Below are positions 15,643 to 30,933 of a DNA stretch of 41,554 nt, one piece after another (positions within the stretch are counted from its first letter, which is position 1; every line of letters starts with the position of its first letter). The stretch is from Betaproteobacteria bacterium (lineage in GTDB: Bacteria > Pseudomonadota > Gammaproteobacteria > Burkholderiales > Burkholderiaceae): NCBI GenBank assembly GCA_016867965.1, contig VGIH01000002.1:1-41554 (forward strand), given 5' to 3'. The notes beneath the pieces are model-generated. The model was not told the DNA's origin, made no database searches, and saw only the letters and a program-made list of their open reading frames with translations. The translations under genes were made by a program, and so were the position numbers.

Positions 15643-17361
15643 TTATTTTAAATCCAGATCCGTGACAGCCCCAAGACTGGCGCTACTCGCTAGACGAGCG
15701 TACTTTGCCAGTAAACCCCGTGTATAGCGCGATTTTGGTTGTTTCCAGGCAGCTCGACGCTTGGCGATCTCCTCCTCGGGGACATTAAGCTGAATCAATA
15801 GTTGATTGGCATCGATGGTTACGGAGTCGCCTTCTTGAATCAGGGCGATGGTTCCCCCAACAAACGCCTCTGGTGCGACATGCCCAACCACCATCCCCCA
15901 GGTGCCTCCAGAAAACCGTCCGTCGGTAATCAGGCCAACACTTTCTCCAAGCCCCTGGCCAACTAAAGCAGAAGTGGGCGCTAACATTTCGCGCATTCCA
16001 GGGCCACCTTTGGGTCCTTCATAACGAATAATCACCACATCACCGGCCTTAATCTTCTGGGCGAGGATCGCTGCCATGGCATCGTCTTCTGAGTCAAACA
16101 CCCGGGCAGGACCGGTGATGGACGGATTTTTGAGACCAGTAATTTTTGCAACACAGCCCTCGGGGGATATATTGCCCTTCAGAATTGCCAAGTGCCCATG
16201 GGGATAGATTGGGTTGCTGAGTGGTCGAATGACCCGTTGATCGTTTCTTGGTTTTGCTGGGACATCTTTTAATACCTCGGCAACGGTTTCTCCAGTAATG
16301 GTTAAACAATCGCCGTGGAGCAAGCCACCATCGAGCAAAATTTTCATGATTTGTGGAATTCCGCCGGCTTGGTGCAAATCGGTTGCCAAGAAAGTTCCGG
16401 AGGGTTTCATATCGGCGATGACCGGAACTCTTTTGCGGATCCGCTCAAAGTCATCAATCGTCCAATCAATCTCAGCGGCACTGGCGATTGCTAAAAAATG
16501 TAAGACCGCATTGGTTGATCCGCCAACAGCCATGATGACGCTTACTGCATTCTCAATCGATTTTTTGGTGATGACATCACGAGGACGAATATTTTTCTTA
16601 ATTGCCTCAACTAAAACGCGGGCGGATTGGGCAGCGCTCTCCACCTTTTCTTGATCTTCGTTTGCCATGGTTGAGGAATAGGGCAGGCTCATGCCGAGCG
16701 CCTCAAAGGACGAGCTCATCGTATTTGCGGTATACATACCGCCACATGACCCGCTGCCTGGGCAGGCATGCTGTTCAACACCCTTGAGATCCTCCTCGCT
16801 CAAGCGACCGGCGGTAAATTCCCCAACCGCCTCAAACGCCGATACGATATTCAATTCTTTACCTTTGTAATGACCTGGCATGATGGTTCCACCATAAACA
16901 TAAATGCCAGGGACATTGGTTCGAGCTAGTGCCATCATTCCGCCAGGCATGTTTTTATCGCAACCTCCAATAACCACTACACCGTCTTGCCAAAGACCAT
17001 TGACGCAGACTTCGATGCTGTCAGCAATGACCTCCCGTGAAACCAATGAATACTTCATGCCTTCAGTACCCATCCCAATACCATCGGAGATGGTTGGGGT
17101 TCCAAATACTTGGGCTTTGGCACCGGATGACTCAAGGGCGGCAATCGCAGCATCGGCTAGTTTTTGTAAGCCGCTATTGCAGGGCGTCACTGTGGAATGA
17201 CCGTTGGCAACCCCCACCATCGGTTTGCCAAAATCCGATTCTTTGTAACCCATTGCGTAATACATGGAGCGATTGGGAGCCCTTGCAACCCCCTCGGTCA
17301 CCTGGCGAGAGCGTTCATTTAAGCGTTTTTCGGTCTTGCTATTTGACATGGGTTTGGTCAT
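15643..17361 (-). CDS. ilvD: Dihydroxy-acid dehydratase
   Basis: A full-length (572 residues) dehydratase for the third step of valine and isoleucine synthesis, turning dihydroxy acids into 2-keto acids. The Fe-S ligand cysteines are seen in T-P-C-N near residue 61, [10 protein letters not shown] near 132, and [12 protein letters not shown] near 205. The end of the protein holds G-R-F-S-G-G. A second ATG four codons in (17349) has GGATGA before it and may be the real start. It is transcribed ahead of the short membrane/coiled-coil gene. Confidence 0.95.
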   Translation of the reverse strand: MTKPMSNSKTEKRLNERSRQVTEGVARAPNRSMYYAMGYKESDFGKPMVGVANGHSTVTPCNSGLQKLADAAIAALESSGAKAQVFGTPTISDGIGMGTEGMKYSLVSREVIADSIEVCVNGLWQDGVVVIGGCDKNMPGGMMALARTNVPGIYVYGGTIMPGHYKGKELNIVSAFEAVGEFTAGRLSEEDLKGVEQHACPGSGSCGGMYTANTMSSSFEALGMSLPYSSTMANEDQEKVESAAQSARVLVEAIKKNIRPRDVITKKSIENAVSVIMAVGGSTNAVLHFLAIASAAEIDWTIDDFERIRKRVPVIADMKPSGTFLATDLHQAGGIPQIMKILLDGGLLHGDCLTITGETVAEVLKDVPAKPRNDQRVIRPLSNPIYPHGHLAILKGNISPEGCVAKITGLKNPSITGPARVFDSEDDAMAAILAQKIKAGDVVIIRYEGPKGGPGMREMLAPTSALVGQGLGESVGLITDGRFSGGTWGMVVGHVAPEAFVGGTIALIQEGDSVTIDANQLLIQLNVPEEEIAKRRAAWKQPKSRYTRGLLAKYARLASSASLGAVTDLDLK

Positions 17362-17412
17362 CCAAAAATTAAATCATTAACGAGTTCGTCAGTGTATTCC
17401 TACACCGAATCA

Positions 17413-17577
17413 CTAAATAGCCATCATTTCAAAGCTATCTTTACCAGTGCCGCAATCTGGGCATGCCCAATCACTTGGTACCGCGTCCCAAGGCGTTCCG
17501 GGGGCTATTCCATCCTCAGGGCGCCCAGCCGACTCGTCATAAATAAAGCCACAGACAATGCATAAATAGGTTCTCAT
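17413..17577 (-). CDS. Rubredoxin
   Basis: A 54-residue mononuclear iron electron carrier. The four iron-binding cysteines are in the standard pattern: C-I-V-C-G near residue 6 and C-P-D-C-G near 39. The usual rubredoxin aromatic residues (Y4, Y13, W30, W37) and the D-G-I-A-P-G-T-P-W turn are all present. Translation starts at ATG 17577. It stands alone between ilvD and the response regulator. Confidence 0.95.
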   Translation of the reverse strand: MRTYLCIVCGFIYDESAGRPEDGIAPGTPWDAVPSDWACPDCGTGKDSFEMMAI

Positions 17578-17698
17578 GGGGTTTGTACTTTGAATTAAAA
17601 GAATTATTTTAGTGATATTGACCTAAATTAGCCATAAAGCGAATAGCCTAATAGGATCGGGGTCGGTAAATTCCAAAAATGCCAACTAGGGGAAAGCA

Positions 17699-18304
17699 AT
17701 GAGCACATCGAACGGAACCATCTACTTAATTGATGATGATGCCATTCGCCGTTCCTTATCCCGCATGTTGGCGGATGTTGGCTACGATGTATTTGATTAC
17801 AACAGTGCGACATCTTTTTTAAGCAATAGCCGTGTTGTTTCCCCCGCAGTTATTTTGCTTGATATGCAAATGCCCGATCTCTCAGGCTTGGAGTTATTGG
17901 ATTGTCTCGAAAAAAATGGCAGTACAACGCCGATTATTTTTCTTAGTGGACAAAGTCACCCCCAACAAATTGTTAAAGGGTTGAAAAGAGGCGCATTGGA
18001 TTTTCTATTTAAGCCATTTAATTTAGAAGAATTATTAAATGCGATTCAAACGGCACTTGAATATGACAGGAAGCAGTTCAAGCGAATCCTAAAAACGAGC
18101 GAAATTAAGCAAAACTTTTTGTTATTGACGCCTCGCGAAAAGGAGGTTTTTTCTCTATTGGTGAGTGGCTTAATGAATAAAGAAATCGCTCAGCAGCTAG
18201 GAACAACCGATACAACGATTAAGGCGCATAAGGCTCGGGTTATGGAAAAAATGCGCGCCGGGTCGGTCCAGGATTTAGTCCGTTTTCACCTTGATATGAA
18301 TTAG
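17699..18304 (+). CDS. FixJ-type response regulator (REC plus LuxR HTH), orphan
   Basis: A 201-residue two-component regulator. The receiver domain (about 7-120) has its acidic pocket at D12-D14, the phosphoryl-acceptor D55 in L-L-D-M-Q-M-P, S83 and K105. The C-terminal LuxR-type helix-turn-helix spans about 138-198 (L-T-P-R-E-K-E-V and N-K-E-I-A). AGGGGAAA precedes the ATG. No histidine kinase gene is nearby, so its partner is elsewhere. It is followed 100 bases later by a RodZ-like gene. It lacks an AAA+ domain, so it is not a sigma-54 activator. Confidence 0.9.
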   Translation: MSTSNGTIYLIDDDAIRRSLSRMLADVGYDVFDYNSATSFLSNSRVVSPAVILLDMQMPDLSGLELLDCLEKNGSTTPIIFLSGQSHPQQIVKGLKRGALDFLFKPFNLEELLNAIQTALEYDRKQFKRILKTSEIKQNFLLLTPREKEVFSLLVSGLMNKEIAQQLGTTDTTIKAHKARVMEKMRAGSVQDLVRFHLDMN

Positions 18305-18404
18305 CCCCGAGGTAAATAGACTTTTGTTGATGTTTGGGCTATAGTGCGTTGATAAATAATGACTAAGATCGTTATAAATATTAATAATAAATTGATGAGA
18401 CTGA

Positions 18405-19334
18405 ATGCCAAATCATAATCCTCTGCCCGAAATTCGGGGTGAAGTCATTAAAAAGACTCGAGAGTCAAAAGGCATTTCTATTCACGAAATATCGAAGGAT
18501 CTTTGTTTTTCGGTCAAACAAATCGAACAGATTGAAAGTGGTGAGCGCAGTCATTTTTATTCCTTAGCGATTAAAGTGGCCGCAGCTAAAAAAGTCGCTG
18601 ATTATTTGGATTTAAGTTATGACGATGTTTTTGACTTTGGTCCCGATTTGGTTCAAGAGAGTCAACAGGCAGAAAAAAATGCCGAGGTGGAGCAGAGCGA
18701 AGTCCCCGAAGAAAAATCAAGCGAGCCACCAGTAACAAAACCAATCGTTGAAAAGATTCCTGAAACCATAGAGCGTTTTGATTTGAGTGATGATGAACCA
18801 AAACCGAAAACTTCAAATACGAAGTATGTATTTTTTGCGCTCTTTGCAGCAATCGCCGCTACTTTTTTAATGATCGATTTTCCTGCGAAAGAGAAAGTTG
18901 TTGAGCCACCGCTTGCTAAGATGCCTACCGAGTCGCTTGACACTGCTCCGAAGAAAGAAGAGCCAGTGCCCGCTGCAACAACTAATCCAGCACCCGTTGC
19001 CACGACGACCCCGGCAGTAACCTCTGCGACCAATGAAAACTGCCCAGCGCCCGACGCCAATCAAACCACGTATCGCTCCCCAAGTCCCACGAAGGCTGGA
19101 AACATGGTTTATATCTCCAGCCGTATTAAGCAAGTGGTATGCGTTAAAGATGGAACGGGGAAATTAGAAAAACGTGCCTTGGATGTAAATGGCTCACACT
19201 CGTTTTTTGGTAAAGCCCCATTTGTATTAATGACCACCAATCTTTCTCAGGCGGATATCTTTTTTCAGGGCTATCGCGTTCGGATTGACGATCCAAATGC
19301 AAGCAGTGTCATTCTTGAGGAAGTTCCGTACTAA
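18405..19334 (+). CDS. RodZ-like membrane protein
   Basis: A 309-residue bitopic protein. An N-terminal helix-turn-helix of the RodZ type (about 6-70) is followed by an acidic linker, one membrane segment (about 145-163), a Pro/Thr/Ala-rich periplasmic linker, and a C-terminal beta domain with features of DUF4115 (G-K-A-P-F, then F-F-Q-G-Y-R-V). RodZ ties the MreB cytoskeleton to the cell-wall machinery. This protein diverges from classical RodZ and is not next to ispG or hisS, where rodZ often lies, so it may be a paralogue with another cytoskeletal partner. Confidence 0.7.
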   Translation: MPNHNPLPEIRGEVIKKTRESKGISIHEISKDLCFSVKQIEQIESGERSHFYSLAIKVAAAKKVADYLDLSYDDVFDFGPDLVQESQQAEKNAEVEQSEVPEEKSSEPPVTKPIVEKIPETIERFDLSDDEPKPKTSNTKYVFFALFAAIAATFLMIDFPAKEKVVEPPLAKMPTESLDTAPKKEEPVPAATTNPAPVATTTPAVTSATNENCPAPDANQTTYRSPSPTKAGNMVYISSRIKQVVCVKDGTGKLEKRALDVNGSHSFFGKAPFVLMTTNLSQADIFFQGYRVRIDDPNASSVILEEVPY

Positions 19335-19340
19335 TCAGCC

Positions 19341-19694
<354 letters not shown>

Positions 19695-19745
19695 TCAATC
19701 ATACTCAAGGACGATGACTTCCTCATTTCCCCATGATTTTTAGGA

Positions 19746-21377
19746 CTAGAGCTTAGCCCCTGAAGTAATGGGGTAGCGCCAATCTCGACCAAAGGCGCGA
19801 GCGGTAATGCGAACCCCAGGCGGTGCCTGACGGCGTTTGTATTCATTTAGCTGGATGAGACGCGTAATTTTTTGCACCGCCGCAGAATCAAAGCCGGCTG
19901 CAACGATTTCCGTACTGGATTGATTCTGTTCCATATAGCGTGCCAAGATGGCATCTAAAACTTCATAGGGAGGCAGGCTATCTTGATCGGTTTGATTGGG
20001 GCGCAATTCTGCCGATGGTGCTCGAGTCAAAATCCGCTCGGGGATCACCGGCTTGATTTGATTGCGATAGCGACAGAGTTGATAGACCAAGGTCTTGGCA
20101 ATATCTTTAATCACAGCAAAGCCCCCAGCCATATCCCCATAGAGGGTGCAATACCCAACGGCCATTTCACTCTTATTGCCAGTGGTGAGGACTAAGCGTC
20201 CCGTCTTATTTGAGAGTGCCATCAAGATCGTGCCACGCGCCCGAGCCTGAATATTCTCTTCGGTCGTATCGCTTGGTAAATCAGCAAATTGTTTTTGCAG
20301 GGCATCTTCAAATGCACCTACGGGACCTTGAATTGAAATCTCATCGTATTGCACACCCAAATTCGATGCGAGTTCGCGCGCATCAAGCCAAGAAATTTCT
20401 GCGGTATAGGGCGAGGGCATCATCACCGCACGGACCTGCTCAGATCCGAGTGCATCGACTGCAATCCCCAATACTAAAGCGGAGTCGACCCCACCCGAAA
20501 GCCCCAGAATGACTCCCGGAAAACGATTTTTGTGCACATAATCACGCGTTCCCATGACCAGTGCTTTATAGACTTGCGCCTCGAGAGTCAATGCAGGGGT
20601 GATTACTCCTCGCTGCGGTTCGCAGGCTTCAATTCGAAGGAATCCAACTTCTTCTTCGAACTGTGGCATTGCAAAAACGAGCTCCCCTTGGGAATTGACT
20701 GCGCATGATCCACCATCAAAGACGAGTTCATCTTGCCCACCCACCATATTGAGATAAACAATGGGTAAACCACAGGCTTGACTCTGCTGTTTGAGAAGCT
20801 CATAGCGTGTATGTTCTTTTTGGAGGTGGTAAGGCGATGCATTTAACACCACAATCATTTGTGCACCAGCTTGTTGAGCTTTGAGCACAGGTTCTGGATG
20901 CCAAACATCCTCGCATAACAAAACGCCCAGTTTCAAACCATGGTGATCAAAAACGCAGGCATTCTCACCCGCCACAAAGTAGCGTTTCTCATCAAAAACT
21001 TCGTGATTGGGTAATTTGTTTTTGAAGTAAGTTGCAATGACCTTGCCGTTCTCAATGACCGACGCTGCATTATGTAACCCACCATTGGATACAGCAGGGT
21101 GACCCACAATCACGGTTAAGCCTTGTAATGCTCCTAGTTGGGTACACAGGGATTGGAGAACGGTTTGTGTCTCTTTGATAAACCCAGGACGCAGTAAAAG
21201 ATCCTCCGGAGGGTAACCAGTTAGGGAGAGCTCCGGAGTTACGAGGATGCTCGCCCCATGATGATGGGCTTTTTGAGCCGCCTCAAAGATAGCCCGCGCA
21301 TTACCAATGCAATCACCCAACAGAGGATTGAGTTGCGCTAGAGCAATCTGCATGGGGGAATAAGCGCGCTGACTCAT
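19746..21377 (-). CDS. nadE: Glutamine-dependent NAD+ synthetase
   Basis: A two-domain enzyme of about 543 residues for the last step of NAD synthesis. The N-terminal nitrilase-like domain releases ammonia from glutamine; its Glu, Lys and Cys triad is seen in T-P-E-L-S-L-T-G-Y, N-K-L-P-N and L-L-C-E-D-V-W. The C-terminal synthetase domain has the P-loop L-S-G-G-V-D-S-A-L. The open frame extends to 21464, but those residues are Arg/Lys-rich and overlap the end of ppa. The ATG at 21377 is my choice; 21389 and 21353 are alternatives. Confidence 0.93.
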   Translation of the reverse strand: MSQRAYSPMQIALAQLNPLLGDCIGNARAIFEAAQKAHHHGASILVTPELSLTGYPPEDLLLRPGFIKETQTVLQSLCTQLGALQGLTVIVGHPAVSNGGLHNAASVIENGKVIATYFKNKLPNHEVFDEKRYFVAGENACVFDHHGLKLGVLLCEDVWHPEPVLKAQQAGAQMIVVLNASPYHLQKEHTRYELLKQQSQACGLPIVYLNMVGGQDELVFDGGSCAVNSQGELVFAMPQFEEEVGFLRIEACEPQRGVITPALTLEAQVYKALVMGTRDYVHKNRFPGVILGLSGGVDSALVLGIAVDALGSEQVRAVMMPSPYTAEISWLDARELASNLGVQYDEISIQGPVGAFEDALQKQFADLPSDTTEENIQARARGTILMALSNKTGRLVLTTGNKSEMAVGYCTLYGDMAGGFAVIKDIAKTLVYQLCRYRNQIKPVIPERILTRAPSAELRPNQTDQDSLPPYEVLDAILARYMEQNQSSTEIVAAGFDSAAVQKITRLIQLNEYKRRQAPPGVRITARAFGRDWRYPITSGAKL

Positions 21378-21402
21378 AAACAACGCCATGCACGATTCAT
21401 GC

Positions 21403-21939
21403 TTATGCCTTCTCTTTCTGATAGCGGGCCATGCCATCGGTAATTTCTTTGTGGGCATCCGCAATGGAACCCCACCCTTTGACTTTGACCCATTTGCCCT
21501 TTTCTAAATCTTTGTAATGCTCAAAAAAATGCTGAATCTGATTTAAGCGCATTTGGTTGATATCCTCTGAGCTCTCCCAATGGCTATAGATCGATAAAAT
21601 ACGATCTTCAGGAACCGCTAGCAATTTGGCATCATCACCAGCCTCGTCGTTCATTTGCAAAACGCCAAGCGCACGGCAACTGACCACCACTCCGGGGATT
21701 AAAGGAAACGGTGTAATTACCAAGACATCAACCGGATCGCCGTCCCCCGCAATGGTCTTGGGGATGTAACCATAGTTACAGGGGTAGTGCATGGCAGTAC
21801 CCATAAAGCGATCTACAAAAATCGCCCCAGTTTCCTTATCGACCTCGTATTTGATGGGGTCAGCATTCATGGGGATTTCAATAATGACGTTAAAGTTCTC
21901 GGGAACCCTCTTTCCTGGGGTGACGTTATCAAGACTCAT
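21403..21939 (-). CDS. ppa: Inorganic pyrophosphatase (soluble, family I)
   Basis: A 178-residue cytoplasmic enzyme that hydrolyses pyrophosphate. The family I signature D-G-D-P-V-D-V-L-V is near residue 65, with conserved E-I-P, K-Y-E and N-Y-G-Y-I-P upstream. GGAGC precedes the ATG. It is divergent from hppA, which encodes a membrane pyrophosphatase, so the cell can either waste or conserve the energy of pyrophosphate. nadE, which makes pyrophosphate, lies just downstream on the same strand. Confidence 0.95.
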   Translation of the reverse strand: MSLDNVTPGKRVPENFNVIIEIPMNADPIKYEVDKETGAIFVDRFMGTAMHYPCNYGYIPKTIAGDGDPVDVLVITPFPLIPGVVVSCRALGVLQMNDEAGDDAKLLAVPEDRILSIYSHWESSEDINQMRLNQIQHFFEHYKDLEKGKWVKVKGWGSIADAHKEITDGMARYQKEKA

Positions 21940-22124
21940 AAATGCTCCAAATTAAATAAAAACGGTCTGCTTAGTAGATACCCTGATCTTAGCAAAGTGG
22001 TAAAGCGCTAATTCTGTTGGATACTTTCAAAGCTGCAGGCTCACTATTTTAAGCCTTTGGGCTAATAGCAAGCTTGTCGTTTCAAAATTAAATTGAATCC
22101 TCAACCAAGTAGGAGTGATTTAGC

Positions 22125-24182
22125 ATGAGTGATGTAACTTTTGGTCTGTATTTTGCCCTAGTGTGTGGTGTCATCGCGGTGGTATACGGCTTTGTGATGC
22201 GCACCTGGATTCTTAAGCAAGACACCGGCAACGCCCGAATGGTCGAGATTGCTGAGGCGATTCAGCAAGGGGCGGCTGCTTATCTAGCACGCCAATATAA
22301 AACGATTGCCATTGTGGGTGTGGTGCTAACCATCCTGATGGCGGTCTTTCTTGATTTAGCAACGGCGATCGGTTTTGTGATCGGTGCCGTGCTGTCGGGA
22401 GCTTGTGGCTTCATTGGCATGAACGTTTCAGTGCGCGCGAATGTGCGAACTGCGCAAGCAGCGACTCAGGGCATGAACCAAGCCTTAAACGTTGCCTTTA
22501 AGGGTGGTGCGATTACTGGCATGCTCGTCGTGGGATTGGGCCTCTTAGGCGTTGGCGTATTTTTTATGCTCCTCGTGTCGATGGATAACGGCCAAGATCT
22601 CTCTGATGTCTTGCATCCGCTGATTGGTTTAGCCTTTGGCTCTTCTTTAATTTCAATCTTTGCTCGTTTGGGCGGTGGCATCTTCACGAAGGGTGCTGAC
22701 GTAGGCGCTGATTTAGTTGGCAAAGTCGAAGCGGGTATTCCGGAGGATGACCCACGTAACCCAGCGGTGATTGCCGATAACGTGGGCGATAACGTCGGCG
22801 ACTGCGCGGGTATGGCCGCTGACTTATTTGAGACCTATGCAGTGACTCTGATTGCAACGATGGTCTTGGGTGCACTCATGGTCATGAATGCCCCAGTCGC
22901 AGCGGTTATTTATCCGTTAGTGCTCGGCGGCATTTCGATTATTGCTTCAATTATTGGTTGCTCGTTTGTCAAAGCGAGCCCTGGTATGAAAAACGTGATG
23001 CCTGCTTTGTATAAAGGCTTAATCATCTCAGGTGTGATCTCCTTGGTTGGTTTTTACTTTGTAACCAATTGGATTATTCCGGATGACGCCTTGGGCATCC
23101 CAGGCAGTCAGTGGCGCTTATTTGGATCATCGATTGTGGGTCTGTTGCTGACCGCTGGATTGGTATGGATTACGGAGTATTACACCGGTACTGATTACAA
23201 GCCCGTTAAGCATATTGCCGAAGCATCAACCAAAGGGCATGGTACGAACATCATTGCGGGTCTTGGTGTATCAATGCGTTCAACTGCTTACCCCGTTATT
23301 TTTGTTTGTATGGCGATCTTTGCTGCGTATTACTTAGCAGGTCTTTATGGAATTGCAGTGGCTGCAACGGCCATGCTTTCCCTTGCTGGAATTGTGGTGG
23401 CACTCGATGCCTATGGCCCCATTACCGATAATGCTGGTGGCATTGCCGAGATGGCAGGATTGCCTGATTCAGTGCGCGACATCACCGATCCCTTGGACGC
23501 AGTGGGGAACACCACCAAGGCGGTGACCAAAGGGTATGCGATTGGCTCAGCGGGTCTTGCATCCTTGGTATTGTTCGCAGACTACACCCATGCTTTGGAG
23601 GCAATCGGCCAGCAAGTGACTTTTGATCTTTCTAACCACATGGTGATCATTGGTCTATTTATTGGCGGCTTGATTCCTTATCTCTTCGGAGCGATGGCAA
23701 TGGAGGCAGTAGGCCGTTGTGCAGGCGCCGTGGTGGAGGAAGTGCGTCGTCAATTTAGAGATATCCCTGGGATCATGGAAGGAACTGCTAAGCCAGAGTA
23801 CGGTAAGGCTGTCGACATGCTGACCTCCGCTGCGATTAAGGAAATGATCATCCCATCGCTCTTACCGGTCGTGGTTCCAATTCTGGTGGGTCTCTTCTTA
23901 GGACCCGCTGCACTGGGCGGCCTTTTGATGGGAACGATTATTACTGGCCTCTTTGTCGCAATCTCGATGTGTACTGGAGGCGGTGCGTGGGATAACGCCA
24001 AGAAATACATTGAAGAGGGCAACTATGGCGGTAAAGGATCGGAGGCTCATAAGGCTGCCGTGACTGGTGATACCGTTGGCGACCCTTACAAAGATACTGC
24101 TGGTCCCGCAGTGAACCCGCTTATTAAGATCATTAATATCGTGGCTCTCTTAATCGTGCCGCTCTTACCTGTAGTGCGGTAA
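22125..24182 (+). CDS. hppA: Membrane-bound proton-pumping pyrophosphatase, K+-independent type
   Basis: A 685-residue inner-membrane protein with about 16 hydrophobic segments that couples pyrophosphate hydrolysis to proton export. The catalytic motif [12 protein letters not shown] is at about residue 217. The determinant of potassium dependence reads [10 protein letters not shown] near 461: Lys and Thr at the two key places, the pattern of K+-independent enzymes rather than the Ala-Ala of K+-dependent ones. TAGGAGTGA lies before the ATG. A bidirectional terminator follows. Confidence 0.95.
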   Translation: MSDVTFGLYFALVCGVIAVVYGFVMRTWILKQDTGNARMVEIAEAIQQGAAAYLARQYKTIAIVGVVLTILMAVFLDLATAIGFVIGAVLSGACGFIGMNVSVRANVRTAQAATQGMNQALNVAFKGGAITGMLVVGLGLLGVGVFFMLLVSMDNGQDLSDVLHPLIGLAFGSSLISIFARLGGGIFTKGADVGADLVGKVEAGIPEDDPRNPAVIADNVGDNVGDCAGMAADLFETYAVTLIATMVLGALMVMNAPVAAVIYPLVLGGISIIASIIGCSFVKASPGMKNVMPALYKGLIISGVISLVGFYFVTNWIIPDDALGIPGSQWRLFGSSIVGLLLTAGLVWITEYYTGTDYKPVKHIAEASTKGHGTNIIAGLGVSMRSTAYPVIFVCMAIFAAYYLAGLYGIAVAATAMLSLAGIVVALDAYGPITDNAGGIAEMAGLPDSVRDITDPLDAVGNTTKAVTKGYAIGSAGLASLVLFADYTHALEAIGQQVTFDLSNHMVIIGLFIGGLIPYLFGAMAMEAVGRCAGAVVEEVRRQFRDIPGIMEGTAKPEYGKAVDMLTSAAIKEMIIPSLLPVVVPILVGLFLGPAALGGLLMGTIITGLFVAISMCTGGGAWDNAKKYIEEGNYGGKGSEAHKAAVTGDTVGDPYKDTAGPAVNPLIKIINIVALLIVPLLPVVR

Positions 24183-24200
24183 GCGGTAGCGGATGTAATT

Positions 24201-24227
24201 AAAACTCCCAGCATTGCTGGGCGTTTT
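24201..24227. terminator. Bidirectional terminator between hppA and trxB
   Basis: CCCAGC (24207-24212) and GCTGGG (24216-24221) pair across an ATT loop, flanked by AAAAC upstream and GTTTT downstream, with a single T/C mismatch in the stem. It has a T-run on both strands and sits between two converging genes, so it can stop both transcripts. Confidence 0.85.
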
Positions 24228-24243
24228 GCTAAGTAAGCACAAC

Positions 24244-27554
<3,311 letters not shown>

Positions 27555-27571
27555 ATCAGCAAATCGACAAC

Positions 27572-28240
27572 ATGGTGCGCTTTTTTTATTCCATCCTCTT
27601 AGCCTTTGTGCTTTTAAATCCTGTTCATGGACAACCAACAACACCATCTGGAATAGAGCAGCTCAAACAGTTTGTAAAGACCGTGCGCTCTGCCCAAGGC
27701 GAGTTTGTGCAACAACAAATGCGCTCACCCAAAGCCAATGAGCCACAAGATAAGCCAAAGATGATTCGGCAAACGTCAGGGCAATTTGTATTTCAGCGTC
27801 CTGGCCGTTTTGTCTGGGATACCCAAAAGCCATATGAGCAAAAACTCATCATGGATGGCAAACAACTTCTGATGTGGGATAAAGACCTCAATCAGTTAAC
27901 GATTCGCTCGGCCAATCAAGCCTTAGCGGCATCGCCTGCTGCCATCCTCTTTGGGGATGTCGTCCTCGATCAGCAATTTGATCTTGAAGAGGCGGGGACC
28001 AAAACTAATCTTCAGTGGGTGAACTTAAAGCCAAAAGCAAAATCTGGTCAGGGCGATCTGCCATACACGCAAATTGCAATTGGCATGAGCTCTGGCCTAC
28101 CCAGGGCTTTGGAGTTAACCGACGGATTTGGCAGCATGGTGTTAGTGATTTTTAATTCAATGCAAATCAACCCCAGCGTGGACCCCAGTCGCTTTCAATT
28201 TAAACCTCCGCAAGGCGCTGAGGTCGTGCGACTAAACTAA
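27572..28240 (+). CDS. lolA: Outer-membrane lipoprotein carrier LolA
   Basis: A 222-residue periplasmic chaperone that takes lipoproteins from LolCDE to the outer membrane. It has a signal peptide ending near V-H-G-Q and the LolA pattern S-A-Q-G-E-F-V-Q, then S-G-Q-F-V-F-Q-R-P-G-R-F-V-W and D-G-K-Q-L. It starts 17 bases after ftsK. In many relatives rarA lies between lolA and serS; here serS follows directly. Confidence 0.93.
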   Translation: MVRFFYSILLAFVLLNPVHGQPTTPSGIEQLKQFVKTVRSAQGEFVQQQMRSPKANEPQDKPKMIRQTSGQFVFQRPGRFVWDTQKPYEQKLIMDGKQLLMWDKDLNQLTIRSANQALAASPAAILFGDVVLDQQFDLEEAGTKTNLQWVNLKPKAKSGQGDLPYTQIAIGMSSGLPRALELTDGFGSMVLVIFNSMQINPSVDPSRFQFKPPQGAEVVRLN

Positions 28241-28248
28241 TGGCTTGA

Positions 28249-29577
<1,329 letters not shown>

Positions 29578-29594
29578 TTGAGCCATCGAGTATC

Positions 29595-29684
<90 letters not shown>

Positions 29685-29718
29685 TTACTGACCCGACTTG
29701 ATTTTTAGTACCACTCCA

Positions 29719-30813
29719 TCACTCGTTAACCTTGCGATAACGAACAATCGCCGTTAAACGTTCTTGAGGATCAAAATCCAATCGATATACATTATTTTGA
29801 TCAAAAATAAAGGAACGATAAACACTAGAGCTCCAGCTCATTTTTAAGCGAATCATGCGGTATGAGCCTTCACTTAGGCCTTCCACCATCTTTTTTACTT
29901 GCTCAAATTGATTTCGTTGTTCTTCATTTGGACTAGCAACGCTACCCACATACTTTTCGTATGCATTCACTAATTCGGACTTATTGATTGTTTTGGCGTA
30001 GTAGAAAATAGGTTCTTGAGGGTTTTCGCTAGGCTCGGTACCTAACCATTTAAAGGAAATATCCGTCTTGGTCTCTAAATTCGTGATGACAAGAGCCTCA
30101 CCTGAGATGGTGATTTGATTGTTAGTGTCTAACCATTTTCCAAGCCAGCGTTTGTTAATGGGTTCGCTAGCAACCAGGTTTGGTTTAGATGCCGGTTGGG
30201 GCTGGGCCTGAGGTTGGGGGTCACTTGGTTTTTCTTCAGCGGTTGGAGTTTTCACAATCGCCTCGGGCTCATCAGCCGGTTTTTGTTTGATGAAATAAAT
30301 GGCAGAGGCGATCATGCCCACAATCAATAGCAACAAAATGAGTAAGCGATGATCGGATTTTTGGCTCTCCGCGCTTAGAGGCTTGGCTACTTTGGGGGCG
30401 GGGCTCATGGCTACAGGTTCAATCACTGGCTTCGGGCTTGCAAACCCAGGCTCGATGCGAGGGGCTACGGGCGGCGTAGTCTGCGAAACCGCGTTTTGGG
30501 GTTTGGTTGTTTCAGTGACTGGTAGTTCAGTGGGCTTACTAAAGTTGGTAGGCGGGGCAGTTAAGCGTGGTTTGGGGATGGTTTTTGAACCATCGGCATC
30601 GTTAGCGGTTCTCGATTTGTAGAGGATGCCAAAGCCAATCAGACTGAGGCTCGCTAGGGATTGGGCGATGAGGCCTAAAAAGACAGGATTACCTTCAGTA
30701 ACCACTTCTGGAGGGTTATTCATAGCGAAATGAACCCACTCATGGATTAAGTAGATCGACCAATTAATGCCGCTAATGATGGAACCTGCTTTTAATAGTT
30801 TTATAAATTCCAT
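29719..30813 (-). CDS. Multi-pass membrane protein with periplasmic C-terminal domain, unknown
   Basis: A 364-residue protein not assigned to a family. Two hydrophobic segments lie within the first 65 residues, followed by a Pro/Thr/Ala-rich linker to about residue 150, a third membrane segment (about 154-174), a second Pro/Gln-rich linker, and a folded C-terminal domain from about 218 (R-W-L-G-K-W-L-D onward, with R-L-K-M-S-W-S-S and R-L-D-F-D-P). The long low-complexity linkers suggest that it spans the periplasm or cell wall. GGAG lies before the ATG. It is divergent from the next gene and may belong to block B. Confidence 0.6.
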   Translation of the reverse strand: MEFIKLLKAGSIISGINWSIYLIHEWVHFAMNNPPEVVTEGNPVFLGLIAQSLASLSLIGFGILYKSRTANDADGSKTIPKPRLTAPPTNFSKPTELPVTETTKPQNAVSQTTPPVAPRIEPGFASPKPVIEPVAMSPAPKVAKPLSAESQKSDHRLLILLLLIVGMIASAIYFIKQKPADEPEAIVKTPTAEEKPSDPQPQAQPQPASKPNLVASEPINKRWLGKWLDTNNQITISGEALVITNLETKTDISFKWLGTEPSENPQEPIFYYAKTINKSELVNAYEKYVGSVASPNEEQRNQFEQVKKMVEGLSEGSYRMIRLKMSWSSSVYRSFIFDQNNVYRLDFDPQERLTAIVRYRKVNE

Positions 30814-30933
30814 ACCGATTACTCCAGGATGATTAAGCTAAAGTTTGTTGAAATACTGAGTAATAATAGCAAATACTGTTTATAAAATGGATAACAAAAA
30901 GCGAGCTTTTAATTGATATCCGATCGGAAATCC

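Noticed and set aside
18662-19133. Long minus-strand ORFs rich in Gly, Ser and Val, opposite the RodZ-like gene
   Set aside because: They mirror the Pro/Thr/Ala-rich linker of the plus-strand gene and have no independent start signal.
21378-21464. N-terminal extension of NadE
   Set aside because: The added residues are Arg/Lys-rich, overlap the ppa end, and come before the normal family start M-x-I-A-L-A-Q.
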